Source: Bacillota bacterium (GTDB lineage: Bacteria > Bacillota > Clostridia > Acetivibrionales > DSM-1351). Taken from it: a DNA stretch of 34,966 nt. A program made the position numbers and the translations under genes. Positions 1 to 7,288 of this stretch are shown here, piece by piece. Under the pieces are notes generated by a model that did no database searches, had not been told where the DNA came from, and saw only the letters and a list, made by a program, of their open reading frames with translations. The DNA lies in assembly GCA_023397905.1 (NCBI GenBank), contig JAEWSZ010000190.1, positions 1 to 34,966 of the forward strand, read 5' to 3'. How positions within the stretch are numbered: position 1 is the first letter of the stretch; each line of letters opens with the position of its first letter.

Positions 1-770
1 TAGAAGGCCTTATAAAATTAAACAGATTAACCCAAAAGGGCGCCCGGATACAGGTTGCCGAGCAGTACCATCTGCAGCCGCTGCATGCCGCAAGGCTCGC
101 CTTTGCCGCTTCAGGAAAGCTGGGGACGGTAAGCCAGGTCAATATTTCGGTTTGCCATGGCTATCACGCCATGAGCCTTATGAGAAGGTTTATGGGGATA
201 GAGTTTGAAAATGCCGCAATAACGGCGTATGCCTTCAAGTCTCCAATAATAAAAGGCCCCGACAGGGATGGGGATCCCAGAACGGAAGAGTCGGTGGTCT
301 CGGAGCAGGTAATAGCCATGCTGGATTTCGGAGGCAAACTGGGAATTTACGACTTTGACGGCGAGCAGTATTTTTCCTGGGCAAGGTCTCTGAGATTGAG
401 TGTCCGGGGAGAGAAGGGCGAAATTACAGATGACAGGATCAAATATGTGGAGTCCCTGACCCCGGCAGAAATCCATCTGAAAAGGGTAAATGCCGGTGAA
501 AACGGCAACCTGGAAGGTTATCACCTGAAGGGGATCGCTGCGGGCGATCAATGGATATACAAGAATCCGTTGATTCCGGGCAGGCTTTCGGATGATGAGA
601 TCGCCATTGCAGACTGTCTTTTGAAAATGGATGCATATGTCAAAGGAGGTCCGGAGCTTTACAGCCTTGCGGAAGCCTCCCAGGACCACTATCTGTCTCT
701 GATGATTGACAGGGCGGTAGAGAACAATGAGACGGTTAAAACTGAAACCCAGCCCTGGGCACATGCCTGA
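1..770 (+). CDS. Gfo/Idh/MocA family oxidoreductase, C-terminal part (5' end outside window)
   Basis: The reading frame is open from the first complete codon (position 3) to the TGA at 768-770, giving about 255 residues with no start in view. The visible part resembles the end of the Rossmann domain and the alpha/beta C-terminal domain of NAD(P)-dependent Gfo/Idh/MocA dehydrogenases. One stretch runs 'QVAEQYHLQPLHAARLAFAA' and is followed by GTVSQVNISVCHGYHAMSL. The nucleotide-binding GxGxxG motif would lie upstream of the window. The family oxidises or reduces sugars, inositols and related polyols, and the substrate here cannot be told. A perfect 17-bp-arm palindrome 18 nt after the stop probably ends the transcript. 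Confidence 0.75.
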   Translation, partial: EGLIKLNRLTQKGARIQVAEQYHLQPLHAARLAFAASGKLGTVSQVNISVCHGYHAMSLMRRFMGIEFENAAITAYAFKSPIIKGPDRDGDPRTEESVVSEQVIAMLDFGGKLGIYDFDGEQYFSWARSLRLSVRGEKGEITDDRIKYVESLTPAEIHLKRVNAGENGNLEGYHLKGIAAGDQWIYKNPLIPGRLSDDEIAIADCLLKMDAYVKGGPELYSLAEASQDHYLSLMIDRAVENNETVKTETQPWAHA

Positions 771-787
771 ACCGTTGCCATCCAGGC

Positions 788-830
788 AAAGTCAATTACT
801 ATGGGCTGAAAGACCATAGTAATTGACTTT
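788..830. repeat. Palindromic repeat, AAAGTCAATTACTATGG arms; terminator-like
   Basis: Two perfectly complementary 17-bp arms (788-804 and 814-830) enclose the loop GCTGAAAGA. It begins 18 nt after the oxidoreductase stop and ends in TTT, so it may act as a terminator. A related palindrome with the same outer arm sequence and the same CTGAAA loop core lies at 9024-9070. Partial copies lie at 3872-3896 and 10898-10913. Confidence 0.8.
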
Positions 831-842
831 GGTAAAAACTAT

Positions 843-871
843 TTGACAGCCGGAGAAATATATGAAATAAT
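843..871 (+). promoter_or_regulatory. Sigma-A type promoter of the GNAT leader
   Basis: TTGACA (843-848), a 17-bp spacer and AATAAT (866-871). Transcription should start near 878, well upstream of the acetyltransferase start at 1015, leaving a leader of about 135 nt. Confidence 0.6.
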
Positions 872-876
872 ACCGG

Positions 877-1000
877 AAAGTGAGTGCGCCCGGCACTGTT
901 GCCACAGCACAGGGACCGAAGGACGTCCTGTACTCCAGTATGTATAACCACCCTGCGGAAGCACTCTGATGAGTGATTCCGCGGGGTTTTTCATTGATAA
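877..1000 (+). ncRNA. Structured 5' leader with intrinsic terminator; candidate cis-regulatory RNA
   Basis: Between the promoter and the acetyltransferase gene the transcript can form several consecutive hairpins: AGTGC/GCACT, CTGT/ACAG and ACAGG(g)AC/GTCCTGT. A strong terminator hairpin follows at 951-986 with a T5 run, only 24 nt before the start codon. A terminator inside a leader, in front of the gene it would shut off, is the hallmark of transcription attenuation by a riboswitch, T-box or RNA-binding protein. No known riboswitch consensus was recognised. The T-box signature (AGGGTGGNACCGCG) is absent. Confidence 0.45.
951..991 (+). terminator. Intrinsic terminator in the GNAT leader
   Basis: CCCTGCGGAA (951-960) and CACTC (962-966) pair with GAGTG (971-975) and TTCCGCGGGG (977-986) around a TGAT loop. 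There is one internal mismatch and one G-T wobble. TTTTT follows at 987-991. Confidence 0.75.
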
Positions 1001-1014
1001 AAGGGGGAGCGCCG

Positions 1015-1554
1015 ATGAAAACATTGGAAACAGAAAGACTTATTTTGAGACCCTGGAGGCCGGAGGATATAGACGATTTCTTTGAATATGCCAGAGATCC
1101 GGAAGTGGGGCCGAATGCAGGCTGGCCGCCCCATAAGGACAAGGGGATGTCCCTTAATATACTGCAGTCGTTTATGGAGAAGCAGGAAGTGTGGGCAATC
1201 GAATTTAAACACAATAACAAGGCCGTCGGTTCGGTAGGAGCCCACGCGGATGAAAAGCGGAGAGGGGTCAACGGAAGGATGATAGGCTATGTCCTGGCAA
1301 GGAAGTATTGGGGTATGGGGCTTATGACCGAAGCCGTAAATGAAATGATAAGATATTTATTTGAAGAAGAAAAATACGATATAGTCTCCTGCTATCACTA
1401 TCCCTTTAACACACGTTCCAAAAGGGTAATAGAAAAATGCGGCTTCAGATATGAGGGCACCCTGAGACAGGCCAGCAGGATTCTTGACGGAAAAATCTAT
1501 GACGATGTGTGCTACTCTATTATCAGAGATGAATATTTCGCAGCAAAAGTCTGA
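1015..1554 (+). CDS. GNAT family N-acetyltransferase (RimJ/RimL-like)
   Basis: A 179-residue protein. It opens with METERLILRPWRPEDIDDFF-like sequence (METERL is TLETERLILRP here), typical of the Acetyltransf_3/RimJ-RimL branch that transfers acetyl from acetyl-CoA to protein N-termini or small amines. The central YVLARKYWGMGLMTEAV is the acetyl-CoA pyrophosphate-binding loop (motif A). The C-terminal NTRSKRVIEKCGFRYEG is the conserved end motif of the family. The ATG at 1015 is preferred over the in-frame codon at 973 because AAGGGGGAG precedes it, while the upstream codons overlap the terminator hairpin. It is followed after 17 nt by the cyclase-family gene, so the two are probably co-transcribed. 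The acceptor substrate is unknown. Confidence 0.85.
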   Translation: MKTLETERLILRPWRPEDIDDFFEYARDPEVGPNAGWPPHKDKGMSLNILQSFMEKQEVWAIEFKHNNKAVGSVGAHADEKRRGVNGRMIGYVLARKYWGMGLMTEAVNEMIRYLFEEEKYDIVSCYHYPFNTRSKRVIEKCGFRYEGTLRQASRILDGKIYDDVCYSIIRDEYFAAKV

Positions 1555-1571
1555 AAAGGAAGAAGAAGCCC

Positions 1572-2192
1572 ATGGGAAGAATAGTTGATCTATCACAGGT
1601 TATTGAGGACAATATGCCGGTCTATCCGGGAGATATAAGGACAAACCTGTTTCAGTCCAGGTATCTGGGCGTAAACGGGTATAATGACCACAGGCTGGAT
1701 ATAAGCATGCACGCGGGCACACACGTGGACTCGCCGATGCATATGACGGAAAGCGGGACATATATTTGCGAAGCGCCGCTGGAGCCTTTTATAGGTCCGG
1801 GGTGTGTTCTGGATGTGAGAGACAGGTCTGTGATCACTTTAGAGCCGGAGCATAGGCAGCTTGTAAAGGACAAGGGCACTGTGCTGCTATATACGGGCTG
1901 GGACAAATTCTACGGCGAAGAAAAGTATTACAGCGGGCATCCGGTTCTGGATGAAGCCTTTTGTGAATTCCTTCTGCAAAAAAACGTCAGGATGGTGGGC
2001 GTTGACATGCCTTCTCCCGACTTGTATCCGTTCCCGGTGCATAAAATCCTCTTTGAAAACGGAATATTTATTATAGAGAATCTGACAAATCTGGATAAAC
2101 TATTGGGTGCGGATTTTGAAGTGACAGCACTGCCCCTTAGAATAAAAGCCGACAGCTCAATGGCCAGAGTGGTCGCCAGGATATATGAATAA
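1572..2192 (+). CDS. Cyclase family protein (kynurenine formamidase-like metal hydrolase)
   Basis: A 206-residue protein of the cyclase family (PF04199), which includes the arylformamidase KynB and isatin hydrolase. The signature HAGTHVDSPMH is present at residues 47-57, supplying the His and Asp ligands of the divalent metal site. The N-terminal DLSQVIEDNMPVYPGD and the later GVDMPSPD (around residue 140) also match the family. The length is normal. Members hydrolyse amide or cyclic amide bonds, but no tryptophan-catabolic gene is nearby, so the substrate is open. The start is ATG with GGAAGAAGAAG upstream, 17 nt after the acetyltransferase stop. Confidence 0.85.
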   Translation: MGRIVDLSQVIEDNMPVYPGDIRTNLFQSRYLGVNGYNDHRLDISMHAGTHVDSPMHMTESGTYICEAPLEPFIGPGCVLDVRDRSVITLEPEHRQLVKDKGTVLLYTGWDKFYGEEKYYSGHPVLDEAFCEFLLQKNVRMVGVDMPSPDLYPFPVHKILFENGIFIIENLTNLDKLLGADFEVTALPLRIKADSSMARVVARIYE

Positions 2193-2236
2193 TCCGGCCC
2201 CGGAATATCCGTCAAGGAGGCTGAAAGAGAGGTTTT

Positions 2237-2605
2237 ATGGAAGAAAATAAAATTACCTGTAAGTCAATAGATGAATATATCGCACAATTTCCGCCGGAGG
2301 TGCAGGAGATTCTCCAGGCCCTGCGAAAAGCCATAAAGGAGTCGGCGCCGGGAGCTGAAGAAAAAATAAGCTACGGGATGCCCGCGTTTGCGCTGAATGG
2401 CATTCTGGTATATTTCGCCGCATATAAAAATCATATAGGTTTTTATCCAACAGCCGTAGGTATTGAAGCCTTTAAGGCTGAACTGTCTGAATACAGGCTG
2501 TCGAAGGGGACGGTGCAGTTTCCTCTGGATAAACCGCTGCCTTTTGAATTGATAGACAGAATAGTGAAATACAGAGTTGCCGGAAATCTGAAAAAAGACA
2601 GGTAA
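2237..2605 (+). CDS. DUF1801 family protein (YdhG-like)
   Basis: A 122-residue cytoplasmic protein. The N-terminal IDEYIAQFPPEVQEILQALRKAI helix, the EKISYGMPAF turn, and the C-terminal GTVQFPLDKPLPFELIDRIVKYR match the DUF1801/YdhG family, a small alpha/beta fold whose Bacillus member was proposed to handle iron. No catalytic motif is known for the family. It is preceded by AAGGAGG and a second purine-rich stretch and follows the cyclase gene by 44 nt. It is probably the last gene of the 1015-2605 transcript. Confidence 0.8.
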   Translation: MEENKITCKSIDEYIAQFPPEVQEILQALRKAIKESAPGAEEKISYGMPAFALNGILVYFAAYKNHIGFYPTAVGIEAFKAELSEYRLSKGTVQFPLDKPLPFELIDRIVKYRVAGNLKKDR

Positions 2606-2630
2606 AATTTGTTCATTTAAAGTTAATAGT

Positions 2631-2676
2631 GAGTACACATCGAGTACACATCGAGTACACACCTGAAAATTATAAT
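2631..2676 (+). promoter_or_regulatory. Three 11-bp direct repeats next to a TATAAT box (candidate response-regulator site)
   Basis: GAGTACACATC (2631-2641), GAGTACACATC (2642-2652) and GAGTACACACC (2653-2663) stand head to tail with exactly one helical turn per unit. They are followed by TATAAT at 2671-2676. No TTGACA-like -35 box lies at the right distance, because the repeats occupy that region. This is the geometry expected of activation by an OmpR/PhoB-type regulator, and one is encoded at 4008-4685. Confidence 0.55.
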
Positions 2677-2716
2677 CTCCATGTAAGTTAAAAAAATATA
2701 TGGAGGTTAGTAAATC

Positions 2717-3784
2717 ATGAAAAAAACAGTTGTTATTGCTCTTGCGGCGGCGCTTACATTATCGTCTTCAGCCGTGATCGCCCAGGCGGAACCATCGGAT
2801 ACTGCGGGTAATAATGAAGCCCAAAACCAGGCGGTTCGGACCGTAACTTTAAAGTATGACTCCACGCTTCAACAAAAGGAAATATCGGGTACCATCACTG
2901 AAATTTCCGAAACCTTTATAAAGGTAAAAACAGGAGATGGCCAGGTATACACGGTGCCTCTCGGAATTTTTTCCGGATTGGAGGGATATGACGGCCTTGG
3001 GCTTGCGAAGGATGTTGAAGTTTCGTTAAAAAGATCGAATCCGGTGATAATCCATAAGGATGCCGACGGAAATACCCTGGCACTGCAAAAATCAGACGAA
3101 GGTACCGCAGCTCTCCCAAGTATCAAAGCTGACATCGGTAAGGCTGTCGAGGTAAAGAAACTTGAAAAAGGGGTGACGGACGCAGTTACCGTGGCCAGCG
3201 ATGTGTACCTTCCGATTTCCGCAGAAGATGTGGGTACTCTTGAAATTAAAGAGGGCGAAAAGTTCTTTTTTGCCTCGGAAATCACTGCAAACGGAAAAAC
3301 TCTCAAGGCTGAAATAAAAACCATGTCATCGTTGGCAGTTCCGGGCTCCCAGGTTCAACCCGTTGAAATATCAGGAACCGTTCAATCAATCGATGAGAAT
3401 GGAATGACAGTAAAAACATCCGATGAAAAGCAGTTCTGGATACCCCTGGGAAGGTTTAAGCAGGATGAAGCTTTCAAGTCCCTGGACCTGAAGGAAGGCG
3501 CCCAGGTAAACTTAAAAAGCGCACTGCCTGTACCAGTGGATCCGGACAGTGTGATCTCAGCAAGCGGTACAATAACATTCGACAAAGATATTAAAGCCGG
3601 AACAGCTGAGGAAGATACCGGAGACAAGGCTTCGGAGAAAATTTCAGAAGGGGCGTTTAAAACGGGAGCCGGCGATTTGCAGGCGGGAAAGGTTCTGGAA
3701 TTGAACATAGGAGACGGCAGCAGAGTAATTTTTATCGCAGGTGAAATAACTGCCAACGGCACTACGGTAAAATTGCCAAGATAA
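2717..3784 (+). CDS. Secreted protein with two internal repeats, linked to a two-component system
   Basis: A 355-residue protein. Residues 1-24 form a signal peptide (KK, a hydrophobic AALTLSSSAVIA core, cleavage likely after AQA), and there is no other membrane segment. Two copies of a beta-rich unit follow. EISGTITEISETFIKVKTGD (55-74) then VPLGIF matches EISGTVQSIDENGMTVKTSD (217-236) then IPLGRF. Near the end of each unit, FFFASEITANGKTLKA (183-198) matches VIFIAGEITANGTTVKL (337-353). A related segment occurs in the sensor part of the kinase at 4696-6651. I do not recognise a named family. The gene likely supplies an extracytoplasmic component of the adjacent signalling system. It starts at ATG with TGGAGG upstream. 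Confidence 0.75.
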   Translation: MKKTVVIALAAALTLSSSAVIAQAEPSDTAGNNEAQNQAVRTVTLKYDSTLQQKEISGTITEISETFIKVKTGDGQVYTVPLGIFSGLEGYDGLGLAKDVEVSLKRSNPVIIHKDADGNTLALQKSDEGTAALPSIKADIGKAVEVKKLEKGVTDAVTVASDVYLPISAEDVGTLEIKEGEKFFFASEITANGKTLKAEIKTMSSLAVPGSQVQPVEISGTVQSIDENGMTVKTSDEKQFWIPLGRFKQDEAFKSLDLKEGAQVNLKSALPVPVDPDSVISASGTITFDKDIKAGTAEEDTGDKASEKISEGAFKTGAGDLQAGKVLELNIGDGSRVIFIAGEITANGTTVKLPR

Positions 3785-3871
3785 CCCTGCATATGCCCAA
3801 AATACGCAATATATGCAAATAAGGACGGATACCTGCTCATGATATATCAGCGGCGGAGGCAGCAAGCTTCC

Positions 3872-3896
3872 AAGTCAATTACATCGCAATTGACTT
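3872..3896. repeat. Short palindrome of the AAGTCAATT family
   Basis: Arms AAGTCAATT (3872-3880) and AATTGACTT (3888-3896) flank ACATCGC. It is a shorter copy of the outer arms seen at 788-830 and 9024-9070. A further single arm, AAATTGACTTTA, lies at 3978-3989. TTACAT (3879-3884), a 17-bp gap and TATACT (3902-3907) could form a promoter for the regulator operon that overlaps this palindrome. Confidence 0.55.
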
Positions 3897-4007
3897 TACG
3901 ATATACTGTAAGCAGGTATTGGTCGTGTAATGGATATTGTGCTGCTCAAGAGAATTACTTCGGGCAAAAAGCCGTAGAAATTGACTTTATGCCAAAGAGA
4001 GGATTTT

Positions 4008-4685
4008 ATGGACAAAAGCATACTTCTGGTTGAAGATGACGCGAGGATAAGGGAAATTGTGGCCGATTATTTTGCAAAAGAGGGTTTCGGCATTCTTCAA
4101 TGCGAAGATGGAAAAGAAGCGCTGGATATTTTTGAAGAAAATGAAATAGACTTGATCATTCTGGATATCATGATCCCTCAAATAGACGGATGGTCCGTAT
4201 GCAAAAGGCTGAGGAAGATATCGGATGTTCCCATAATCATGCTTACGGCAAGATCCGACGAGGAAGACAAGCTGATGGGCTATGAGCTCGGCGCTGACGA
4301 TTATGTGACAAAACCCTTCAGTCCCAGAGTACTGGTGGCAAAATCCAAAATGCTTTTAAAAAGGGCCGAGGGTACGGTGGGAAAAATGGACGGGACCCTG
4401 AGCTGCAGCGGGATAGAAATAAATAAGCTGTCACGCTCCGTCAGATCGGAGGGCCAAACTGTGGAACTGGCCCTTAAGGAATATGAGCTTTTACTGTATT
4501 TTATGGAAAACAGGGATATTGTCCTGACCAGAGAAGCCATACTTTCAAAGGTATGGGGCTATGACTATTACGGCGATCTGCGGACGGTGGATACCCATGT
4601 CAAGAAGCTCAGGAGCAAGCTTATGGGAAAAGCCGATTGTATAACCACGGTTATAGGTTCGGGATACAGGTTTGAGGTGAAATGA
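4008..4685 (+). CDS. OmpR/PhoB-family response regulator
   Basis: A 225-residue protein with a receiver domain (residues 3-115) and a winged-helix DNA-binding domain (about 130-224). The acidic pocket D10/D11, the phospho-acceptor D53 in LIILDIMIP, T80 and K102 (TKPF) are all present. The DNA-binding domain has the typical ALKEYELLLYF, LTREAILSKVWGYDYYGDLRTVDTHVKKLRSKL and GSGYRF elements. The ATG at 4008 is chosen over an in-frame ATG at 3981 because AGAGAGGA stands just before it and the receiver domain begins directly at MDKSILLVEDD. The kinase gene follows after 10 nt. The 11-bp direct repeats at 2631-2663 are a candidate binding site. Confidence 0.93.
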   Translation: MDKSILLVEDDARIREIVADYFAKEGFGILQCEDGKEALDIFEENEIDLIILDIMIPQIDGWSVCKRLRKISDVPIIMLTARSDEEDKLMGYELGADDYVTKPFSPRVLVAKSKMLLKRAEGTVGKMDGTLSCSGIEINKLSRSVRSEGQTVELALKEYELLLYFMENRDIVLTREAILSKVWGYDYYGDLRTVDTHVKKLRSKLMGKADCITTVIGSGYRFEVK

Positions 4686-4695
4686 GGAGGACCAC

Positions 4696-6651
4696 ATGGA
4701 TATAAAGAGGAGAAAAAGCATTGTAACGAAGCTGTTTGTGATAACCGTACTGTTCATATCCTTCTGCCTGGGCTTTTTCATGATAGGGCAGACCTTGTTT
4801 TTTGAAAAAATATATCTGAATATGAAGACAGACAGGCTGGAAAGTGCCGTAGGCGATTTCGGGAGTACATATGAAAAAGGGAACTGGGACGGAAATGCCA
4901 TAACCAGGAGCATAAATGATTTTTCCGACAGGAACAATGCCCAGATAGTCATATTGGACAAAAACGGCCTGACAAAATACATGCCTTCCTTTTCAATTGT
5001 TATTGAGACAAAGGATAAAAAAAATCTTGATATCCCTCTTAATAATATTGCCTTCCTGGACGAATTCCAGAAGCTCGGGCTTTCGGTGGGAGCCGAAATC
5101 GAAGTCGGCGGATTTTTTAATAAAGACAGCAATCAAATGCTTTCCGTATCCAGCATAAAAAAGGACGGAAAGGAATGGGAAAATTCCAATATCAAGCTGG
5201 TGGCAACCTCGGCAGCAACTGTCAGGACAGCACCTGCAAATGTCAAAGACGGCTTGAAAGTTGATACGGTGAAAGGAAGCGGGATCATAGAAGCCGGAAA
5301 CATTGTCGTTTCCGGAGAAAGCGTTCCTGCAAGCCCTCAATATAAATTGGAAGCCATCAGCCAGGACAAGGTCAGAGGCAAAATAACACAGCTCAACCTG
5401 CCAACCCAGATCCAGCAAATAGCCAATTACAGCAACGGGCTGCTGTGGTCCTCCATAGATTACTGGAACCAGCTTGTAATGGTCAAAAAAGTGAGTATGG
5501 AGCCGGGCAAGACCTTGAGTTTTCACTATTCGGGAATAAATAACGGAATGGACAATATTGTTTTTGTAAGGCCCGTCATAAAAAATAACAGCATTTCCGA
5601 ATATGTATTTGCCATATCTTCCCTGCAACCGGTGGGAGAGGCCGTTGACGCGATGAAGGAATATTACCTGTATGCTTTTGTGGGCGCGGTCCTGCTCATG
5701 GCGGCCATGGCCCTGATATTTTCAAGGAACATATCCCGGCCTCTGCTGAAAATGAACCGGGTAGCCGCCAAAATGGCCAATCTTGATTTTTCAGAGAGCT
5801 GCGCCGTGAAATCATCGGATGAGCTGGGCAGCCTGGCGTTGAGCCTGAACCGCCTTTCCATGAATCTCAGCGGCAGCCTCAGTGAGCTGAAAGCAGCCAA
5901 TGAACAGCTTCAGCTGGATATTGAAAAGGAGCGGAGCCTTGAAACCATGCGGAAAGAATTTGTATCAAGCGTTTCCCACGAGTTTAAGACACCGCTTGGA
6001 ATTATAAAGGGGTTTGCGGAAGGATTCAAGGATAACATTGCAGAAAATAAAAAAGAATACTATATAGATGTAATCCTGGACGAAGTGGAAAAGATGGATG
6101 AGCTGGTGATGGATCTGCTTGACCTGGCAAGGCTTGAATCCAGGGTGTATGAGTTGAATGCCGAGAACTTTTCCGCTGCCGACCTTATAGACGAGGTGGG
6201 GTCCAGGCTTAACAAAAGTATGGAGGAAAAGCATATTGAGCTGGAGCTGGAAATCGGGGAAAGCGATCTGGGGGTTTTGGCGGACAGGAGAAGGATCGAG
6301 CAGGTCATGACCAACATTCTGAGTAATGCCATCCGTCATACTGACAACAACGGAAGTATTGCAATTGTGGCAAAAAAGAAGGAAAATGAGATATGTGTAT
6401 CGGTTGAAAATACCGGCAGCCATATAGGAGAAGAAGACCTGGACAAAATATGGGACAGATTTTACAGGGCCGAAAAGTCAAGGGACAGAAAGACCGGAGG
6501 TACGGGACTTGGACTTTCCATCGTGAAAAATATTCTGGAGCTGCACCATAGCAAATATGGAGTGGAGAATACCGGAAAAGGGGTGAAATTCTACTTTTCA
6601 CTGCCTGCAAATAGCGGTAAATATTTTTTAACCTGTGGTAAAAGCAAATGA
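4696..6651 (+). CDS. Sensor histidine kinase with large extracytoplasmic domain
   Basis: A 651-residue membrane kinase. TM1 is at about residues 12-32 and TM2 at about 328-347, so some 295 residues lie outside the cell. HAMP follows, with a short coiled coil (SGSLSELKAANEQLQLDIEKE), then HisKA with SHEFKTPLGIIKGF (phospho-accepting H428), then the ATPase domain with NILSNAIRH (N box) and GTGLGLSIV (G2 box). The ectodomain is unusually large. Its residues 101-161 resemble the repeat unit of the secreted protein at 2717-3784: IVIETKDKKNLDIPL, then DEFQKLGLSVGAEIEV, then SIKKDGKEW. The start is ATG with GAGGAGG. It pairs with the regulator at 4008-4685, and the signal is unknown. Confidence 0.93.
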   Translation: MDIKRRKSIVTKLFVITVLFISFCLGFFMIGQTLFFEKIYLNMKTDRLESAVGDFGSTYEKGNWDGNAITRSINDFSDRNNAQIVILDKNGLTKYMPSFSIVIETKDKKNLDIPLNNIAFLDEFQKLGLSVGAEIEVGGFFNKDSNQMLSVSSIKKDGKEWENSNIKLVATSAATVRTAPANVKDGLKVDTVKGSGIIEAGNIVVSGESVPASPQYKLEAISQDKVRGKITQLNLPTQIQQIANYSNGLLWSSIDYWNQLVMVKKVSMEPGKTLSFHYSGINNGMDNIVFVRPVIKNNSISEYVFAISSLQPVGEAVDAMKEYYLYAFVGAVLLMAAMALIFSRNISRPLLKMNRVAAKMANLDFSESCAVKSSDELGSLALSLNRLSMNLSGSLSELKAANEQLQLDIEKERSLETMRKEFVSSVSHEFKTPLGIIKGFAEGFKDNIAENKKEYYIDVILDEVEKMDELVMDLLDLARLESRVYELNAENFSAADLIDEVGSRLNKSMEEKHIELELEIGESDLGVLADRRRIEQVMTNILSNAIRHTDNNGSIAIVAKKKENEICVSVENTGSHIGEEDLDKIWDRFYRAEKSRDRKTGGTGLGLSIVKNILELHHSKYGVENTGKGVKFYFSLPANSGKYFLTCGKSK

Positions 6652-6681
6652 TAAAGGCAAAATACGGGAGAGATATTATTA

Positions 6682-7266
6682 ATGGATTACAGCATTAAAG
6701 GCATGGAATTATGTGAATTTAAAAATATTTATGACAGGATGGAGCGGGATTTTGCAGATGGGGAGTATCCACCCTATGATAAATTGTACATTCAACTTGA
6801 AAAAGGAATACAAAAGGGACTGCTGCTGATGGAGGGAGAGCGGGAAAAGGCATATTCCATCTGTGCTGAAAGTGAGACTAACGGTTATATGCTGATAAGC
6901 TTTCTGGCGGTTTTTGAGGAATTCAGAGGACGCGGACTGGGCACCGCTTTACTTGTGGAATTAAAGAAATTGTACGCGGACAGTCAGGGTATTATCGTGG
7001 AAGTGGAAAAGCCCGAGGAAGCAGACAGCTCTGAGGAAAAAAAGGTCCGAGAAAAAAGGATTGAATTTTACCGGAAGGCTGGATTTTATATGATACCAAA
7101 TGTGGAATACTCCATCTGGGATATTCCCATGCATCTGATGGCGCTGCCCTGCAAATCCGCAGACAGGGCCATCAATGAAAATATAGGCAATATTATTTAT
7201 GATATATACCTGCGGCTTATGGGAAAGCGTTTCATACACAAGATGAAATTCAGAAAGCTTGTATGA
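6682..7266 (+). CDS. GNAT family N-acetyltransferase
   Basis: A 194-residue protein. YMLISFLAVFEEFRGRGLGTALLVEL (about 72-97) is the GNAT beta4-alpha3 motif with the RGRGLGTA pyrophosphate loop. KRIEFYRKAGFYMIPNVEY is the usual second half of the fold. The last 40 residues are basic and extend past the core domain. It starts 30 nt after the kinase stop without a visible terminator between them, so it may be part of the two-component transcript. It ends 22 nt from the convergent MATE gene. The substrate is unknown. Confidence 0.8.
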   Translation: MDYSIKGMELCEFKNIYDRMERDFADGEYPPYDKLYIQLEKGIQKGLLLMEGEREKAYSICAESETNGYMLISFLAVFEEFRGRGLGTALLVELKKLYADSQGIIVEVEKPEEADSSEEKKVREKRIEFYRKAGFYMIPNVEYSIWDIPMHLMALPCKSADRAINENIGNIIYDIYLRLMGKRFIHKMKFRKLV

Positions 7267-7288
7267 AGGCCTGAATAAGGCAGTCTGA

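Noticed and set aside
877..1000. T-box leader for the acetyltransferase operon
   Set aside because: The conserved T-box sequence AGGGTGGNACCGCG is missing, although a terminator is present.
4993..5628. A 211-codon minus-strand frame opposite the kinase ectodomain
   Set aside because: It lies entirely inside a clear kinase gene and its translation has no domain resemblance. Long antisense frames arise from codon bias here.
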